Positions 1 to 9,883 of a stretch of 21,298 bases of DNA are shown in pieces. Each line of letters begins with the position of its first letter. Position 1 is the first letter of the stretch. The translations under genes and the position numbers were made by a program. Origin of the DNA: JAIFWN01 sp049304015 (lineage in GTDB: Bacteria > Patescibacteriota > Minisyncoccia > Phycocordibacterales > Zambryskibacteraceae); the NCBI GenBank assembly GCA_049304015.1, contig JBAQNS010000007.1, forward strand, positions 1 to 21,298. Reading direction: 5' to 3'. The notes beneath the pieces were generated by a model that saw only the letters and a list, made by a program, of their open reading frames with translations, did not search any database and had not been told where the DNA came from.

Positions 1-58
1 AGAAAAGCTAATATACAGGAACCCAAAAAATGTTAAAAAACCTTAATTTCACAAAGCG

Positions 59-130
59 AAAAAGCTAGCCAAATGGCTAGCTTTGGTCTCAAAAAGACCT
101 CCGCTTTGTAAAAAGCGGAGGTTTTCATTT
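59..130 (+). terminator. Tandem hairpin terminator of an upstream transcript
   Basis: Two hairpins follow each other. The first is aagctagcc/ggctagctt around an AAAT loop (about 62-82). The second is acctccgctt/aagcggaggt (about 97-122) followed by TTTTCATTT. The second also has an A-rich 5' flank, so it could act on either strand. It probably ends a gene lying left of the window. No open reading frame is supported before it. Confidence 0.75.
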
Positions 131-269
131 CAGGGAGTACTTTGACAACTTAATTCCACCACGTGTGTCACCACATTCATTCATGAGGATGAATGGGACA
201 TTTGTTGCTGCAGAGTAGCAAGTGTTTTTGGGTCTTTAAGCACATGGAGGTGGGCAGGAAAAAAATAAA

Positions 270-294
270 TTGCCCCGCCGTAAGGCCGGGGCAA
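270..294. repeat. GC hairpin repeat, copy 1
   Basis: The sequence ttgccccg...cggggcaa forms a near-perfect hairpin around CCGTAAGG. It belongs to a family of CCCCG/CGGGG hairpins that recurs at 407-424, 12152-12186, 13334-13350, 15387-15409 and 15808-15827 of this window. It lies upstream of the 23S processing stem and has no T-run, so it is not a standard terminator. Confidence 0.7.
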
Positions 295-310
295 GCTAAA
301 TGGATTGATT

Positions 311-328
311 TCATTTAGCAGAACAGAG
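311..328 (+). other. Left arm of 23S precursor processing stem
   Basis: This 18-nt segment is perfectly complementary to 3691-3708, which lies just after the 23S gene. The pair would enclose the whole 23S precursor, as RNase III processing stems do in other bacteria. The complementarity is seen directly; cleavage by RNase III is inferred. Confidence 0.85.
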
Positions 329-406
329 CAGGTGAGTGTTTCGCTGGACGGCGAAACACTTGCACTCCTTCGTATTAACTTTTTAGTTAGTCGAAGTAAA
401 AGTTAA

Positions 407-424
407 CCCCGCCCAATGGCGGGG
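407..424. repeat. GC hairpin repeat, copy 2
   Basis: ccccgcc-CAAT-ggcgggg is a perfect 7-bp hairpin between the processing stem and the mature 23S 5' end. It is the same type as the other GC hairpins in the window. Confidence 0.75.
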
Positions 425-437
425 TAAAGTGGTTTTT

Positions 438-3642
<3,205 letters not shown>

Positions 3643-3690
3643 GAAATCACCCTTGGCCGTAGCGATACGGGCGAGGCAAACAAACGAGAA

Positions 3691-3708
3691 CTCTGTTCTG
3701 CTAAATGA
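3691..3708 (+). other. Right arm of 23S precursor processing stem
   Basis: Perfect 18-nt complement of 311-328. It lies about 50 nt after the 23S 3' end and before the first tRNA, so processing here would also separate 23S from the tRNA-5S part of the transcript. Confidence 0.85.
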
Positions 3709-3759
3709 GATTAATCATTTAGATAATTTATTTTTTGATGGAATGTTTTGAGTTGGTAA

Positions 3760-3832
3760 GCACCTGTAGCTCAACTGGCAGAGCACCGCGGCAACAACGC
3801 GGAGGTTTCAGGTTCGACTCCTGTCAGGTGCA
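3760..3832 (+). tRNA. tRNA with anticodon AAC (Val), atypical anticodon loop
   Basis: A 73-nt cloverleaf. Acceptor GCACCTG/CAGGTGC with discriminator A, U8-A9, D arm GCTC/GAGC with AACTGGCA loop, anticodon stem CCGCG/CGCGG, variable loop AGGTT and T arm TCAGG-TTCGACT-CCTGT with one U-U mismatch at its base. The seven-base anticodon loop is GCAACAA, which gives anticodon AAC (3793-3795), reading GUU valine. A35, C36 and A73 agree with valine identity. Position 33 is C instead of the nearly invariant U, and position 34 is A, which is rare in bacteria outside tRNA-Arg. No CCA is encoded. It could be a functional unusual tRNA or a decayed copy. Confidence 0.8.
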
Positions 3833-3856
3833 TGCTGTACGAGCGGAGTGAGTAAC

Positions 3857-3978
3857 GGGGAGGCGTAGCGCAAGAGGTATGTGTTCTGTTCGGCCGGCCG
3901 AATGGATGAAGTCGCATACGCGAGAGCACCGGTTTGATAGACCGGGGGTTGGGGGTTCAAATCCCTCCGCTCTTCCCA
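3857..3978 (+). tRNA. tRNA-Ile(GAT)-like gene with an oversized D-arm region
   Basis: The 3' half is a normal tRNA: anticodon stem CCGGT/ACCGG around TTGATAG (anticodon GAT at 3936-3938), variable loop GGGTT, T arm GGGGG-TTCAAAT-CCCTC. A 5' acceptor GGGGAGG (3857-3863) pairs with TCTTCCC (3971-3977), followed by discriminator A as in isoleucine tRNAs. The 5' half has TAGCGC and AAGAGGTA, like a D arm, but about 65 nt instead of about 20 separate acceptor and anticodon stem. The extra sequence forms a stem GTATGTG/CGCATAC (3877-3883 with 3913-3919) capped by the palindrome ttcggcc/ggccgaa. An alternative acceptor ACGAGCG/CGCTCTT is possible. It may be spliced, tolerate an extended D arm, or be a pseudogene. 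A normal tRNA-Ile(GAT) exists at 15461. Confidence 0.5.
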
Positions 3979-4072
3979 CACTCATTTAACCAACATTGCT
4001 CTTTCGGGCAAACTCACCTCGGTTGGGGATGATGTTTGTCCCTAACTCAGAGCATTCCATTTATTTGAATCA

Positions 4073-4248
4073 AAAAGACTCCTGAAAATTATAATTTGAA
4101 GATTGTGTTCTGGTGACTCGTCGCAAGGGTCACACCCGTTCTCATTCCGAACACGGCAGTTAAGCCTTGTTGAGCCGATGATACTCCTATGGGGGAAAGT
4201 AGGTAGTCGCCGGAACACAGCATTTAAATAATTTTCAGGAGTCTTTTT
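4073..4248 (+). repeat. 20-bp inverted repeat enclosing 5S, processing stem or terminator
   Basis: aaaaagactcctgaaaatta (from 4073) is the exact reverse complement of a segment ending in CTTTTT near 4248. The arms enclose the 5S gene. The right arm ends in a T-run, so the helix may serve both as 5S processing stem and as terminator of the 23S-tRNA-5S transcript. Confidence 0.8.
4104..4219 (+). rRNA. rrf: 5S ribosomal RNA
   Basis: About 116 nt. Helix I is tgtgttctgg paired with ccggaacaca (one G-U). The conserved block CATTCCGAACACGGCAGTTAAG is present at about 4143-4164, followed by CCGATGATACTCCTATGGGGG and GGTAGTCGCCGGAAC. Order in the cluster is 23S - tRNA - tRNA - 5S. The ends are taken from helix I. 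Confidence 0.93.
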
Positions 4249-4344
4249 GTTAGCCGCAAGGTCAGTCACGAATAATTTCTTGCTAGAAATTTTCGCGACC
4301 CCGCCTCGCACCGTCGTGCTCCGGCCTTGCGAAGCTCCAAGTTT

Positions 4345-4488
4345 TCGCTTCTCACCCGTTATCATTCCTCACACGGCAGATACTCCTATGGGGTGAGGCG
4401 CGACGTTAGGCAGCGCCGCAAGACCTTGAGCATCGTAGATGTGAAAGGTGTACAGCCCCTGTAAGGGGAAGTGGTAGTCGCCGGAACT
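4345..4488 (+). pseudogene. Rearranged second 5S rRNA copy
   Basis: Downstream of the true 5S, blocks of 5S sequence recur in order but broken. CACCCGTTATCATTCC and CACACGGCAG (4353-4379) match the 5S loop B/C region. TACTCCTATGGGG (4381-4393) follows after loss of about 20 nt. Then about 75 nt of other sequence is inserted, including the hairpin ggcgc/gcgcc and CCCCTGTAAGGGG. The copy ends with AAGTGGTAGTCGCCGGAAC (4469-4487). The 5' strand of helix I is not recognisable, so the copy cannot fold as a normal 5S. A small structured RNA of other function cannot be excluded. Confidence 0.65.
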
Positions 4489-4509
4489 AAGCGTTTGAAA
4501 ATTTGAATA

Positions 4510-4535
4510 TAAAAATCCACTAAACAGTGGGTTTT
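4510..4535 (+). terminator. Terminator ending the 23S-5S cluster
   Basis: aaaatccac-TAAACA-gtgggtttt forms a 9-bp hairpin (one G-T pair) with a T-run. It lies directly before the -10 box of the next gene, so termination of the RNA cluster and initiation of the following gene are only a few bases apart. Confidence 0.8.
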
Positions 4536-4538
4536 TGC

Positions 4539-4544
4539 TATACT
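4539..4544 (+). promoter_or_regulatory. -10 box TATACT, leaderless start
   Basis: TATACT ends 6 nt before the ATG at 4551, so transcription would begin at or within a base or two of the start codon. No ribosome binding site is possible. No clear -35 was seen; the upstream bases belong to the terminator hairpin. Confidence 0.65.
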
Positions 4545-4550
4545 AGGGAT

Positions 4551-5336
4551 ATGAATAAATGGTCTATACGACGTAGGAGAATTGCTCTCTCTATAGTGCT
4601 TGGTTTTTTGATATTGATAATTGGTGTGCCTATGTATTTTTTCCTTAGAGTGACTCCAACTTGTTTTGATAACAAACAAAATGGTGATGAAGTAGGAGTA
4701 GATTGTGGAGGTTCATGCAAACTGCTTTGCTCTGCACAGTCTTTGGATATTCAAACAAAAGGAGATGCACGAGTGTTGAGGGTGGCCACCAGCACTTATG
4801 AAGTAGTAGTTAATGTAGAGAATCCAAACCCAAGTGCCAGTATCCTAAAGGCTGGTTATACTTTTAAAATCTATAGCGCTTCGAGTACTGGACCAATAAA
4901 AATAATAAAAAATTATACCTTTATCCCAAAGGCGTCAACGTTTGCTGTGTTCGAAGGACCATTTACTCTACTAGATTTAGTGCCTGCACGAGCGGTCTTT
5001 GAATGGGACAAAAGTACTTTAGTATGGGAGAAAGATGCTTCAGTAATTAGAGATGTGAAGGCCGAAGATAGTGTCCTGTCGAATATTGATAAGGCTCCCA
5101 GACTTGATTCAATGGTTAAAAACTTTTCCTTGGATCGAGTGACCAATATTGAATTGGTGGCTATAGTACTTGATGAAAATGACAATATCATTGGAGCTTC
5201 CAAAACCTTTGTGGACACACTATTACCCAACGAATCTGCTCCTATTGTTTTTAATTGGGCGAGCCCATTTATGAGCTCATCGACTAGACCATTTATCTTT
5301 ACAAGGATTTTGCCTGATGCTAGTTATATAAGATAG
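4551..5336 (+). CDS. Membrane-anchored extracytoplasmic protein with a Cys motif
   Basis: 261 residues. An N-terminal basic stretch (RRRR, residues 7-10) and one membrane segment at about 11-32 predict a protein anchored in the membrane with its bulk outside. Just after the membrane lies a Cys cluster, C38, C52, C56, C60, in a TCFDNKQNGDEVGVDCGG context that resembles short calcium-binding, thrombospondin type 3-like stretches. The rest is rich in beta-strand-like sequence and resembles Ig-like or adhesion domains, but no family is recognised. The ATG at 4551 is chosen because TATACT lies 6 nt upstream; an in-frame GTG at 4527 would put the promoter inside the gene. rodA follows after 8 nt, so the two are probably co-transcribed and the protein may have a cell-envelope role. 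Function unknown. Confidence 0.8.
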   Translation: MNKWSIRRRRIALSIVLGFLILIIGVPMYFFLRVTPTCFDNKQNGDEVGVDCGGSCKLLCSAQSLDIQTKGDARVLRVATSTYEVVVNVENPNPSASILKAGYTFKIYSASSTGPIKIIKNYTFIPKASTFAVFEGPFTLLDLVPARAVFEWDKSTLVWEKDASVIRDVKAEDSVLSNIDKAPRLDSMVKNFSLDRVTNIELVAIVLDENDNIIGASKTFVDTLLPNESAPIVFNWASPFMSSSTRPFIFTRILPDASYIR

Positions 5337-5344
5337 TTTTGTTT

Positions 5345-6454
5345 ATGCAGATTAGATCATTTTTTGAAGCAATCAATAAACTAAGGGTTGATTGGTATTT
5401 ATTTGTTCCTGCGTTTGTCATATCCCTCGCAGGTCTTGTGACCATGAATTCATTTTCTGGTGATCAGCATTTTTTTGTCAGACAATCAGTTTGGATACTT
5501 TTATCTGTGATTGTGTTTTTTGTAGCGAGTACTATAGATTGGAGATTTATAAGACAGACTAAAGTACTTGTCTCATTATTTGTCTTTACTACTATCATTT
5601 TGCTTTTATTATTTGGCCTGGGGCATATAGCCAAGGGAGCTCAAAGTTGGTTTTCTTTTGGTGCTTTTTCCTTTCAACCCTCTGATTTAGCCAAGGTGGT
5701 GACAATATTAATTTTGGCTAAATATTTCTCCAGAAGACACATAGAGATAGCGAACATAAAACATATCTTTGTTTCTGGTATTTATGCTTTCATTATTTTT
5801 CTTTTAGTTTTACTTCAACCTGACTTCGGAGGAGCAGTCATAATCTTTCTTGTTTGGTTTGGGATGCTTTTGGTCTCAGGTATTTCTAAGAGGCACTTTT
5901 TTGCTGTCATTCTAGTAGGAGGAACATCAGTATTACTTATGTGGTTTTTTGTTTTTGCTCCTTATCAAAAGGCACGTATCTCAAACTTCCTTCATCCTTT
6001 AGCTGACATACATGGGAGTGGCTACAATGCTTATCAATCAACTATTGCGGTTGGTTCAGGGGAGATTCTGGGTAAAGGGATTGGTCAAGGCAGTCAATCC
6101 AAACTTCGTTTCCTTCCGGAATTTCAAACAGATTTTATTTTTGCCTCCTTTGCAGAAGAGTGGGGGTTAATAGGGACAGTTATTTTCTTACTTCTTTGCG
6201 CTTCTTTGCTCTATAGGATTATTACTAATTCAGAGCACGCGCCTTCGAATTTTGAAGCCCTATTTGGGTTGGGGGTTTGTATATTATTTTTTATCCATAT
6301 TCTTATTCATGCTGGGATGAATATGGGGGTGATGCCAGTGACGGGGATTACCTTTCCATTTATGAGTTATGGGGGGTCACATTTAATGATTGAGTGGTTA
6401 GTGTTGGGGATGCTTTCAAGTATGAAAACTTACTCGAACGGTCCACGAGAATAA
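5345..6454 (+). CDS. rodA: RodA/FtsW-family peptidoglycan polymerase (SEDS)
   Basis: 369 residues with about ten membrane segments, the usual SEDS length. SEDS proteins polymerise lipid II into glycan strands with a partner transpeptidase at the cytoplasmic membrane. Signature stretches are AQSWFSFGAFSFQPSDLAK, LLQPDFGGA, GKGIGQGSQSKLRFLPEFQT followed by DFIFASFAEEWG, and PVTGITFPFMSYGGS near the C-terminus. GSQSKLRFLPE is closer to RodA (cell elongation) than to FtsW. The ATG at 5345 is preferred over an in-frame TTG at 5339. No Shine-Dalgarno sequence precedes it. It lies 8 nt after the gene at 4551 and ends against a 23-nt palindrome that separates it from the convergent glycosyltransferase gene. 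Confidence 0.9.
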   Translation: MQIRSFFEAINKLRVDWYLFVPAFVISLAGLVTMNSFSGDQHFFVRQSVWILLSVIVFFVASTIDWRFIRQTKVLVSLFVFTTIILLLLFGLGHIAKGAQSWFSFGAFSFQPSDLAKVVTILILAKYFSRRHIEIANIKHIFVSGIYAFIIFLLVLLQPDFGGAVIIFLVWFGMLLVSGISKRHFFAVILVGGTSVLLMWFFVFAPYQKARISNFLHPLADIHGSGYNAYQSTIAVGSGEILGKGIGQGSQSKLRFLPEFQTDFIFASFAEEWGLIGTVIFLLLCASLLYRIITNSEHAPSNFEALFGLGVCILFFIHILIHAGMNMGVMPVTGITFPFMSYGGSHLMIEWLVLGMLSSMKTYSNGPRE

Positions 6455-6477
6455 TGAGCAACATCGGATGTTGCTCA
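6455..6477. repeat. 23-nt perfect palindrome, intergenic copy
   Basis: tgagcaacat-cgg-atgttgctca is a 10-bp hairpin directly after the rodA stop codon. The same 23 nt (plus two flanking A's) occur at 20886-20908 inside a coding sequence. There is no T-run on either side, so simple intrinsic termination is not indicated, although it sits between convergent genes. Confidence 0.85.
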
Positions 6478-6500
6478 GGAATAAGCCTTATTTAGAGCCA

Positions 6501-7577
6501 TTATTTGTATAATACGAAAGTTGATTCGAGCATTTTAAAGATTGAAAATTTTGTGGAGATAGTTTGTTTCAAATTAGTTCCTAGTGTCTCATGGAGATTT
6601 TTGTCATTAAACAATTTGTTCAAGGCTTCAGTTATTTGTTTTGGATTTTCTTTATCTACTAATAATCCATTTTTATTATTTTCAATAACTTCAGAGACAC
6701 CGCCAACATTTGTAGCAGTCACTGGTAGACCAGCAAATCCCGCTTCGAGTAGGGCGTAGGGCATTGCTTCAGAGCGACTAGGCAAGACAAAAATATCAAA
6801 AGTACTGAGTTGTGACCTAGCATTGTTTACAAACCCGTTGAAAACTACTGAGTCATTTATTTTTAAATCAGAAACCAATTTTTCTAAACTTTTTCTTTCT
6901 TCTCCTTCACCAATAATGACGAGTTTGGCTTGTTTGTTTTGAATAAATTCCTTCCATGCATTTAGGAGCACATCTAATCCTTTAATTTTGTGTAATTCAG
7001 CAATTGTGCCAACTATGAATGAAGTATCAGTTCTTGAAATAAGCTCAAAATTCTCTATGCCATTATAAATAACTACTAATTTATTTTTTATAAAAGGTTC
7101 CCAGGCAATAGCTTCCTTCGTTTTCTCTGAGACACAAATAGTTTTATGGGAAAGTAAAACAGTATACCAAACCAAATCTCTAATTATTATTTTGCTTAGC
7201 CAGCTTCTCTTTTCATTAAATGCCCAACCATGCCCAGTGAAAATTATTTTTCTAACTCTAGCAATCCTCGCAGCAAAGTTACCTATACCTCCCATCTTTG
7301 AACTATTAGTATGGAAAACATCTGGTCTTTCTTCTCTTAAAGTTTTGAGGATAAACATAAAAGATTTGAAATCCTTTATGAAAGATATATCCCGATCAAG
7401 TTCTGGAAGGGGAATCACTCGAATATTTTGTTCTTTTAGTTTTTTTACAAGCATTCCTTCGCCACCACAAAGCACAGCCACTTCGTGTCCAAAATTCTTG
7501 GCTCCGAGGGCTAAGTCAAACACATATCTCTGAGCTCCGCCGAAATTTGACTTGGTGATGCCATAAATTATCTTCAT
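6501..7577 (-). CDS. Glycosyltransferase family 4
   Basis: 358 residues, GT-B fold type. The N-terminal domain opens with KIIYGITKSNFGGAQRYVFD, the donor-lobe and acceptor-lobe glycine pattern of GT4 enzymes. The C-terminal lobe has VVIYNGIE, FIVGTIAELHKIKG, VIIGEGEERKSLEKL, and the E-x7-E nucleotide-sugar motif SEAMPYALLE (about residues 269-277), followed by GLPVTATNVGG. Such enzymes add sugars to lipid-linked or surface polysaccharide on the cytoplasmic face. It is divergent from the sugar-phosphate transferase at 7617 and shares a 39-nt intergenic region with it. TATAAT lies 6 nt before the ATG on the minus strand, so the mRNA should be leaderless. The sugar substrate cannot be told from sequence. 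Confidence 0.9.
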   Translation of the reverse strand: MKIIYGITKSNFGGAQRYVFDLALGAKNFGHEVAVLCGGEGMLVKKLKEQNIRVIPLPELDRDISFIKDFKSFMFILKTLREERPDVFHTNSSKMGGIGNFAARIARVRKIIFTGHGWAFNEKRSWLSKIIIRDLVWYTVLLSHKTICVSEKTKEAIAWEPFIKNKLVVIYNGIENFELISRTDTSFIVGTIAELHKIKGLDVLLNAWKEFIQNKQAKLVIIGEGEERKSLEKLVSDLKINDSVVFNGFVNNARSQLSTFDIFVLPSRSEAMPYALLEAGFAGLPVTATNVGGVSEVIENNKNGLLVDKENPKQITEALNKLFNDKNLHETLGTNLKQTISTKFSIFKMLESTFVLYK

Positions 7578-7583
7578 ATAGCC

Positions 7584-7607
7584 ATTATATGGATTTTGGG
7601 GTATAAT
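7584..7607. promoter_or_regulatory. Divergent -10 boxes driving two leaderless genes
   Basis: On the minus strand TATAAT (7589-7584) is 6 nt from the ATG at 7577. On the plus strand TATAAT (7602-7607) is 9 nt from the ATG at 7617. Both transcripts would start within about 0-3 nt of the start codon. The whole intergenic region is only 39 nt, so -35 elements would lie inside the opposite gene; none is obvious. Confidence 0.7.
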
Positions 7608-7616
7608 GCACGAAAT

Positions 7617-8972
7617 ATGAACTCACTCGCACGCAAGGAGCCTCTTATCCTGCTTTTCGGTGACCTCTTCTTTTTCCTGGTGTCTTTATGGCTTTCTTTG
7701 GCTATTAGGAATTTCAATATTCCTTCTCAAGAGCTTTTTCTTATTCACCTTCAGCCTTTTGGAGTCTTGTTTTTTGTCTCTATCATAGTTTTCTATATCG
7801 CCGGTTTGTATGAGAAAAGAACCATCATTCTCCGTTCAAAGCTTCCTGGTGTGCTTTTCAATACTCAGATAGTAAACTCATTCATCGCAGTTCTCTTCTT
7901 CTATTTTATTTCTTATTTTGGCATTACTCCAAAGACTATATTGTTCATATACCTTATTGTTTCATTTGTAGCCATTTGGTTCTGGAGAGCTTATATATAT
8001 TTCCTAATCAGCACCAAAACTCCAAACAATGCTCTTATCATCGGTAGCGGTGAAGAAATGAAAGAACTCTATGAGCAAGTGAACAATCATTCTTTTTATA
8101 ATCTGCATTTTATTTCTTCTATAGATATAGATAAAAATGAAGGAGATTCTTTTATAAGTGAAGTGACTTCAAGGATGTATAGCGAGAATGTTTCTTTAGT
8201 AGCTTTGGATCTTTCTAATCCAAAGGTAGAACCAGTACTGCCTCATCTCTATAACTTTATTTTCTCCAAGATTAGCTTCGTAGATATGCACAAAATTTAT
8301 GAAGACGTATTTGATCGTGTGCCACTCTCTCTTCTTAAATACAGTTGGTTCCTTGAAAACATTTCTACTTCTCCTAGGTATGCTTATGATGCACTAAAGA
8401 GATTCATGGATATAAGTATTGCCCTAGTTTTGTTTATAGTGACCCTACCTTTTGATGTCCTCGCAGCAGTAGCTATAAAACTCGAAGATGGAGGAGACGT
8501 ATTTATTCATCAAGATAGAGTAGGGAAGAATAACAAGCTAGTGAGAATAGTGAAGTTTAGAACAATGACTTCGAACGACCACGGACAATACGGAGAGGGA
8601 GGTACAACAAATTTGAAGATAACTAAAATTGGAGACTTTCTAAGGAGAACGAGAATTGACGAACTACCTCAGCTCTGGAATGTTATCACTGGCAACCTTT
8701 CTTTGGTTGGTCCTCGTCCAGAATTACCTAGTTTAACCAAGGTTTATGAGAAGGAAATCCCTTACTATAATGTTCGCCACATCATTAAACCAGGACTTTC
8801 TGGTTGGGCTCAAATCTATCAAGAGAATCATCCTCACCACGGAGAAGCAGTTGTTGAGACCAAAGAGAAACTTTCTTATGATCTCTACTATATAAAGAAT
8901 CGTTCAATGATTTTAGATTTGAAAATAGCAATCCGTACTCTCAGAACTCTTTTGTCTAGAGTAGGGAAATAA
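7617..8972 (+). CDS. Polyprenyl-phosphate sugar-1-phosphate transferase (WcaJ/ExoY type)
   Basis: 451 residues. The N-terminal half has about four membrane segments and a nucleotide-binding-like middle (NALIIGSGEEMKELYEQV). The C-terminal catalytic domain (about 260-451) is the bacterial sugar transferase family: RFMDISIALVLFIVTLPFD membrane segment, IHQDRVGKN, IVKFRTM, RRTRIDELPQLWNVITGNLS and LVGPRPELP, then KPGLSGWAQI. These enzymes start polysaccharide synthesis by moving a sugar-1-phosphate from a nucleotide sugar to undecaprenyl phosphate. Full length for the family. The ATG at 7617 is chosen over an in-frame TTG at 7596, because TATAAT at 7602-7607 must be upstream of the mRNA start. 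The epimerase at 8982 follows after 9 nt. Confidence 0.92.
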   Translation: MNSLARKEPLILLFGDLFFFLVSLWLSLAIRNFNIPSQELFLIHLQPFGVLFFVSIIVFYIAGLYEKRTIILRSKLPGVLFNTQIVNSFIAVLFFYFISYFGITPKTILFIYLIVSFVAIWFWRAYIYFLISTKTPNNALIIGSGEEMKELYEQVNNHSFYNLHFISSIDIDKNEGDSFISEVTSRMYSENVSLVALDLSNPKVEPVLPHLYNFIFSKISFVDMHKIYEDVFDRVPLSLLKYSWFLENISTSPRYAYDALKRFMDISIALVLFIVTLPFDVLAAVAIKLEDGGDVFIHQDRVGKNNKLVRIVKFRTMTSNDHGQYGEGGTTNLKITKIGDFLRRTRIDELPQLWNVITGNLSLVGPRPELPSLTKVYEKEIPYYNVRHIIKPGLSGWAQIYQENHPHHGEAVVETKEKLSYDLYYIKNRSMILDLKIAIRTLRTLLSRVGK

Positions 8973-8981
8973 ATAAAATTT

Positions 8982-9833
8982 ATGGCCAAAATAGTAGTCA
9001 CAGGTGGAGCGGGGTTTATAGGGACACATCTAGTAAATAGTTTGAGGGAACTTGGACATGATGTAGAAATAGTTGATATCAAGCTTGATCCTAAACAAGA
9101 TGTGAGGAATTTGTATTCTTTGAAACAATTATTTATTGGTGCAGAGTATGTGTTCCATATGGCTGCACTCGTGAGTGTGCCTTATTCTATAGAGCATCCA
9201 GAGGAGACAAATGAGACGAACTTATCTGGGACGCTCAATGTTTTAATTGCTTCTAAGGAAGCAGGAGTGAAGAGAGTCATCTTTTCCTCCACGTGTGCTA
9301 TCTATGGCAATCCAGAAAAGTTTCCGATTAATGAAGAAACCCCACCAGCTCCCATGAGTCCGTACTCGATGCAGAAATTAGCCAGCGAAGAATATTTAAA
9401 ACTATTTAGTAGAATTTATAATCTTGAGACAGTTTCTCTTAGGTATTTCAATGTCTACGGTCATGGTCAAAGTTCACATGGGGCTTATGCATCTGTTATC
9501 CCTAAATTTATAGAATTAAGGAAATTAGACAGAGCATTATCAATAGTTGGAGACGGAGAACAAACCAGAGACTTTGTTCATGTTTCTGATGTGGTCAGAG
9601 CAAATATTTCGGCCATGGAGAGTGATAGGGTGGGTAAGGGGGAAGTTATAAATATTGGTTATGGTAAGGAAAGCTCAGTTAACCTAATCGCAGGATATGT
9701 TGGAGGGAAAATAGAACACGTTCCTGCACGTATTGAGCCCAGTCGCTCGCTCGGCGATGTCTCTAAGGCGAAATTATTGCTCGACTGGGAGCCAAAAATG
9801 AGCCTCGAAGAAGGGATAAAAAAGCTTTTGTAG
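8982..9833 (+). CDS. NAD-dependent nucleotide-sugar epimerase/dehydratase
   Basis: 283 residues, extended short-chain dehydrogenase family. The Rossmann glycine motif is TGGAGFIG (residues 7-14). The catalytic set is SST (102-104) and Y128-x3-K132 in YSMQK. RYFNVYG and the substrate-side VGDGEQTRDFVHVSDV are typical of UDP-glucose 4-epimerase-like enzymes. It probably supplies a nucleotide sugar (for example by C4 epimerisation of UDP-hexose) to the sugar-phosphate transferase 9 nt upstream. At 283 residues it is a little shorter than GalE (about 330) because the C-terminal part is reduced. It ends about 50 nt before secD. Exact substrate unknown. Confidence 0.88.
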   Translation: MAKIVVTGGAGFIGTHLVNSLRELGHDVEIVDIKLDPKQDVRNLYSLKQLFIGAEYVFHMAALVSVPYSIEHPEETNETNLSGTLNVLIASKEAGVKRVIFSSTCAIYGNPEKFPINEETPPAPMSPYSMQKLASEEYLKLFSRIYNLETVSLRYFNVYGHGQSSHGAYASVIPKFIELRKLDRALSIVGDGEQTRDFVHVSDVVRANISAMESDRVGKGEVINIGYGKESSVNLIAGYVGGKIEHVPARIEPSRSLGDVSKAKLLLDWEPKMSLEEGIKKLL

Positions 9834-9846
9834 AACTACACTTTTC

Positions 9847-9874
9847 TTGCTCAAAAGTATAAACTCTGTATAAT
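9847..9874 (+). promoter_or_regulatory. secDF promoter
   Basis: TTGCTC (9847-9852), 16-nt spacer, TATAAT (9869-9874). The ATG of secD is 9 nt after the -10 box, so the leader would be about 0-3 nt. This is the best-formed promoter among the leaderless genes because a -35 is also present. Confidence 0.75.
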
Positions 9875-9883
9875 TCGCACATA

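Larger units (their letters stand above)
131..437 (+). other. Pre-23S leader region, no protein gene seen
   Basis: No credible coding sequence is visible. The stretch holds a GC hairpin repeat (270-294), the left arm of the 23S processing stem (311-328), a 10-bp hairpin (335-360, agtgtttcgc/gcgaaacact) and a second GC hairpin (407-424). A TTGACA at 142-147 has no convincing -10 at the right distance, so the 23S promoter could not be placed. It must lie upstream of 311 if the processing stem is transcribed. Confidence 0.5.

Noticed and set aside
142..147. TTGACA as the 23S promoter -35
   Set aside because: No -10-like sequence occurs 15-19 nt downstream (TGTGTC or similar only).
3936..3938. 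tRNA-Ser(TGA) or tRNA-Sec for the oversized tRNA
   Set aside because: A 7-nt loop on the perfect CCGGT/ACCGG stem gives GAT, not TGA or TCA, and there is no long variable arm between the anticodon stem and the T arm.
4042..4365. 107-codon frame on the minus strand across 5S
   Set aside because: It overlaps the 5S gene and its inverted repeat and shows no protein-like pattern.
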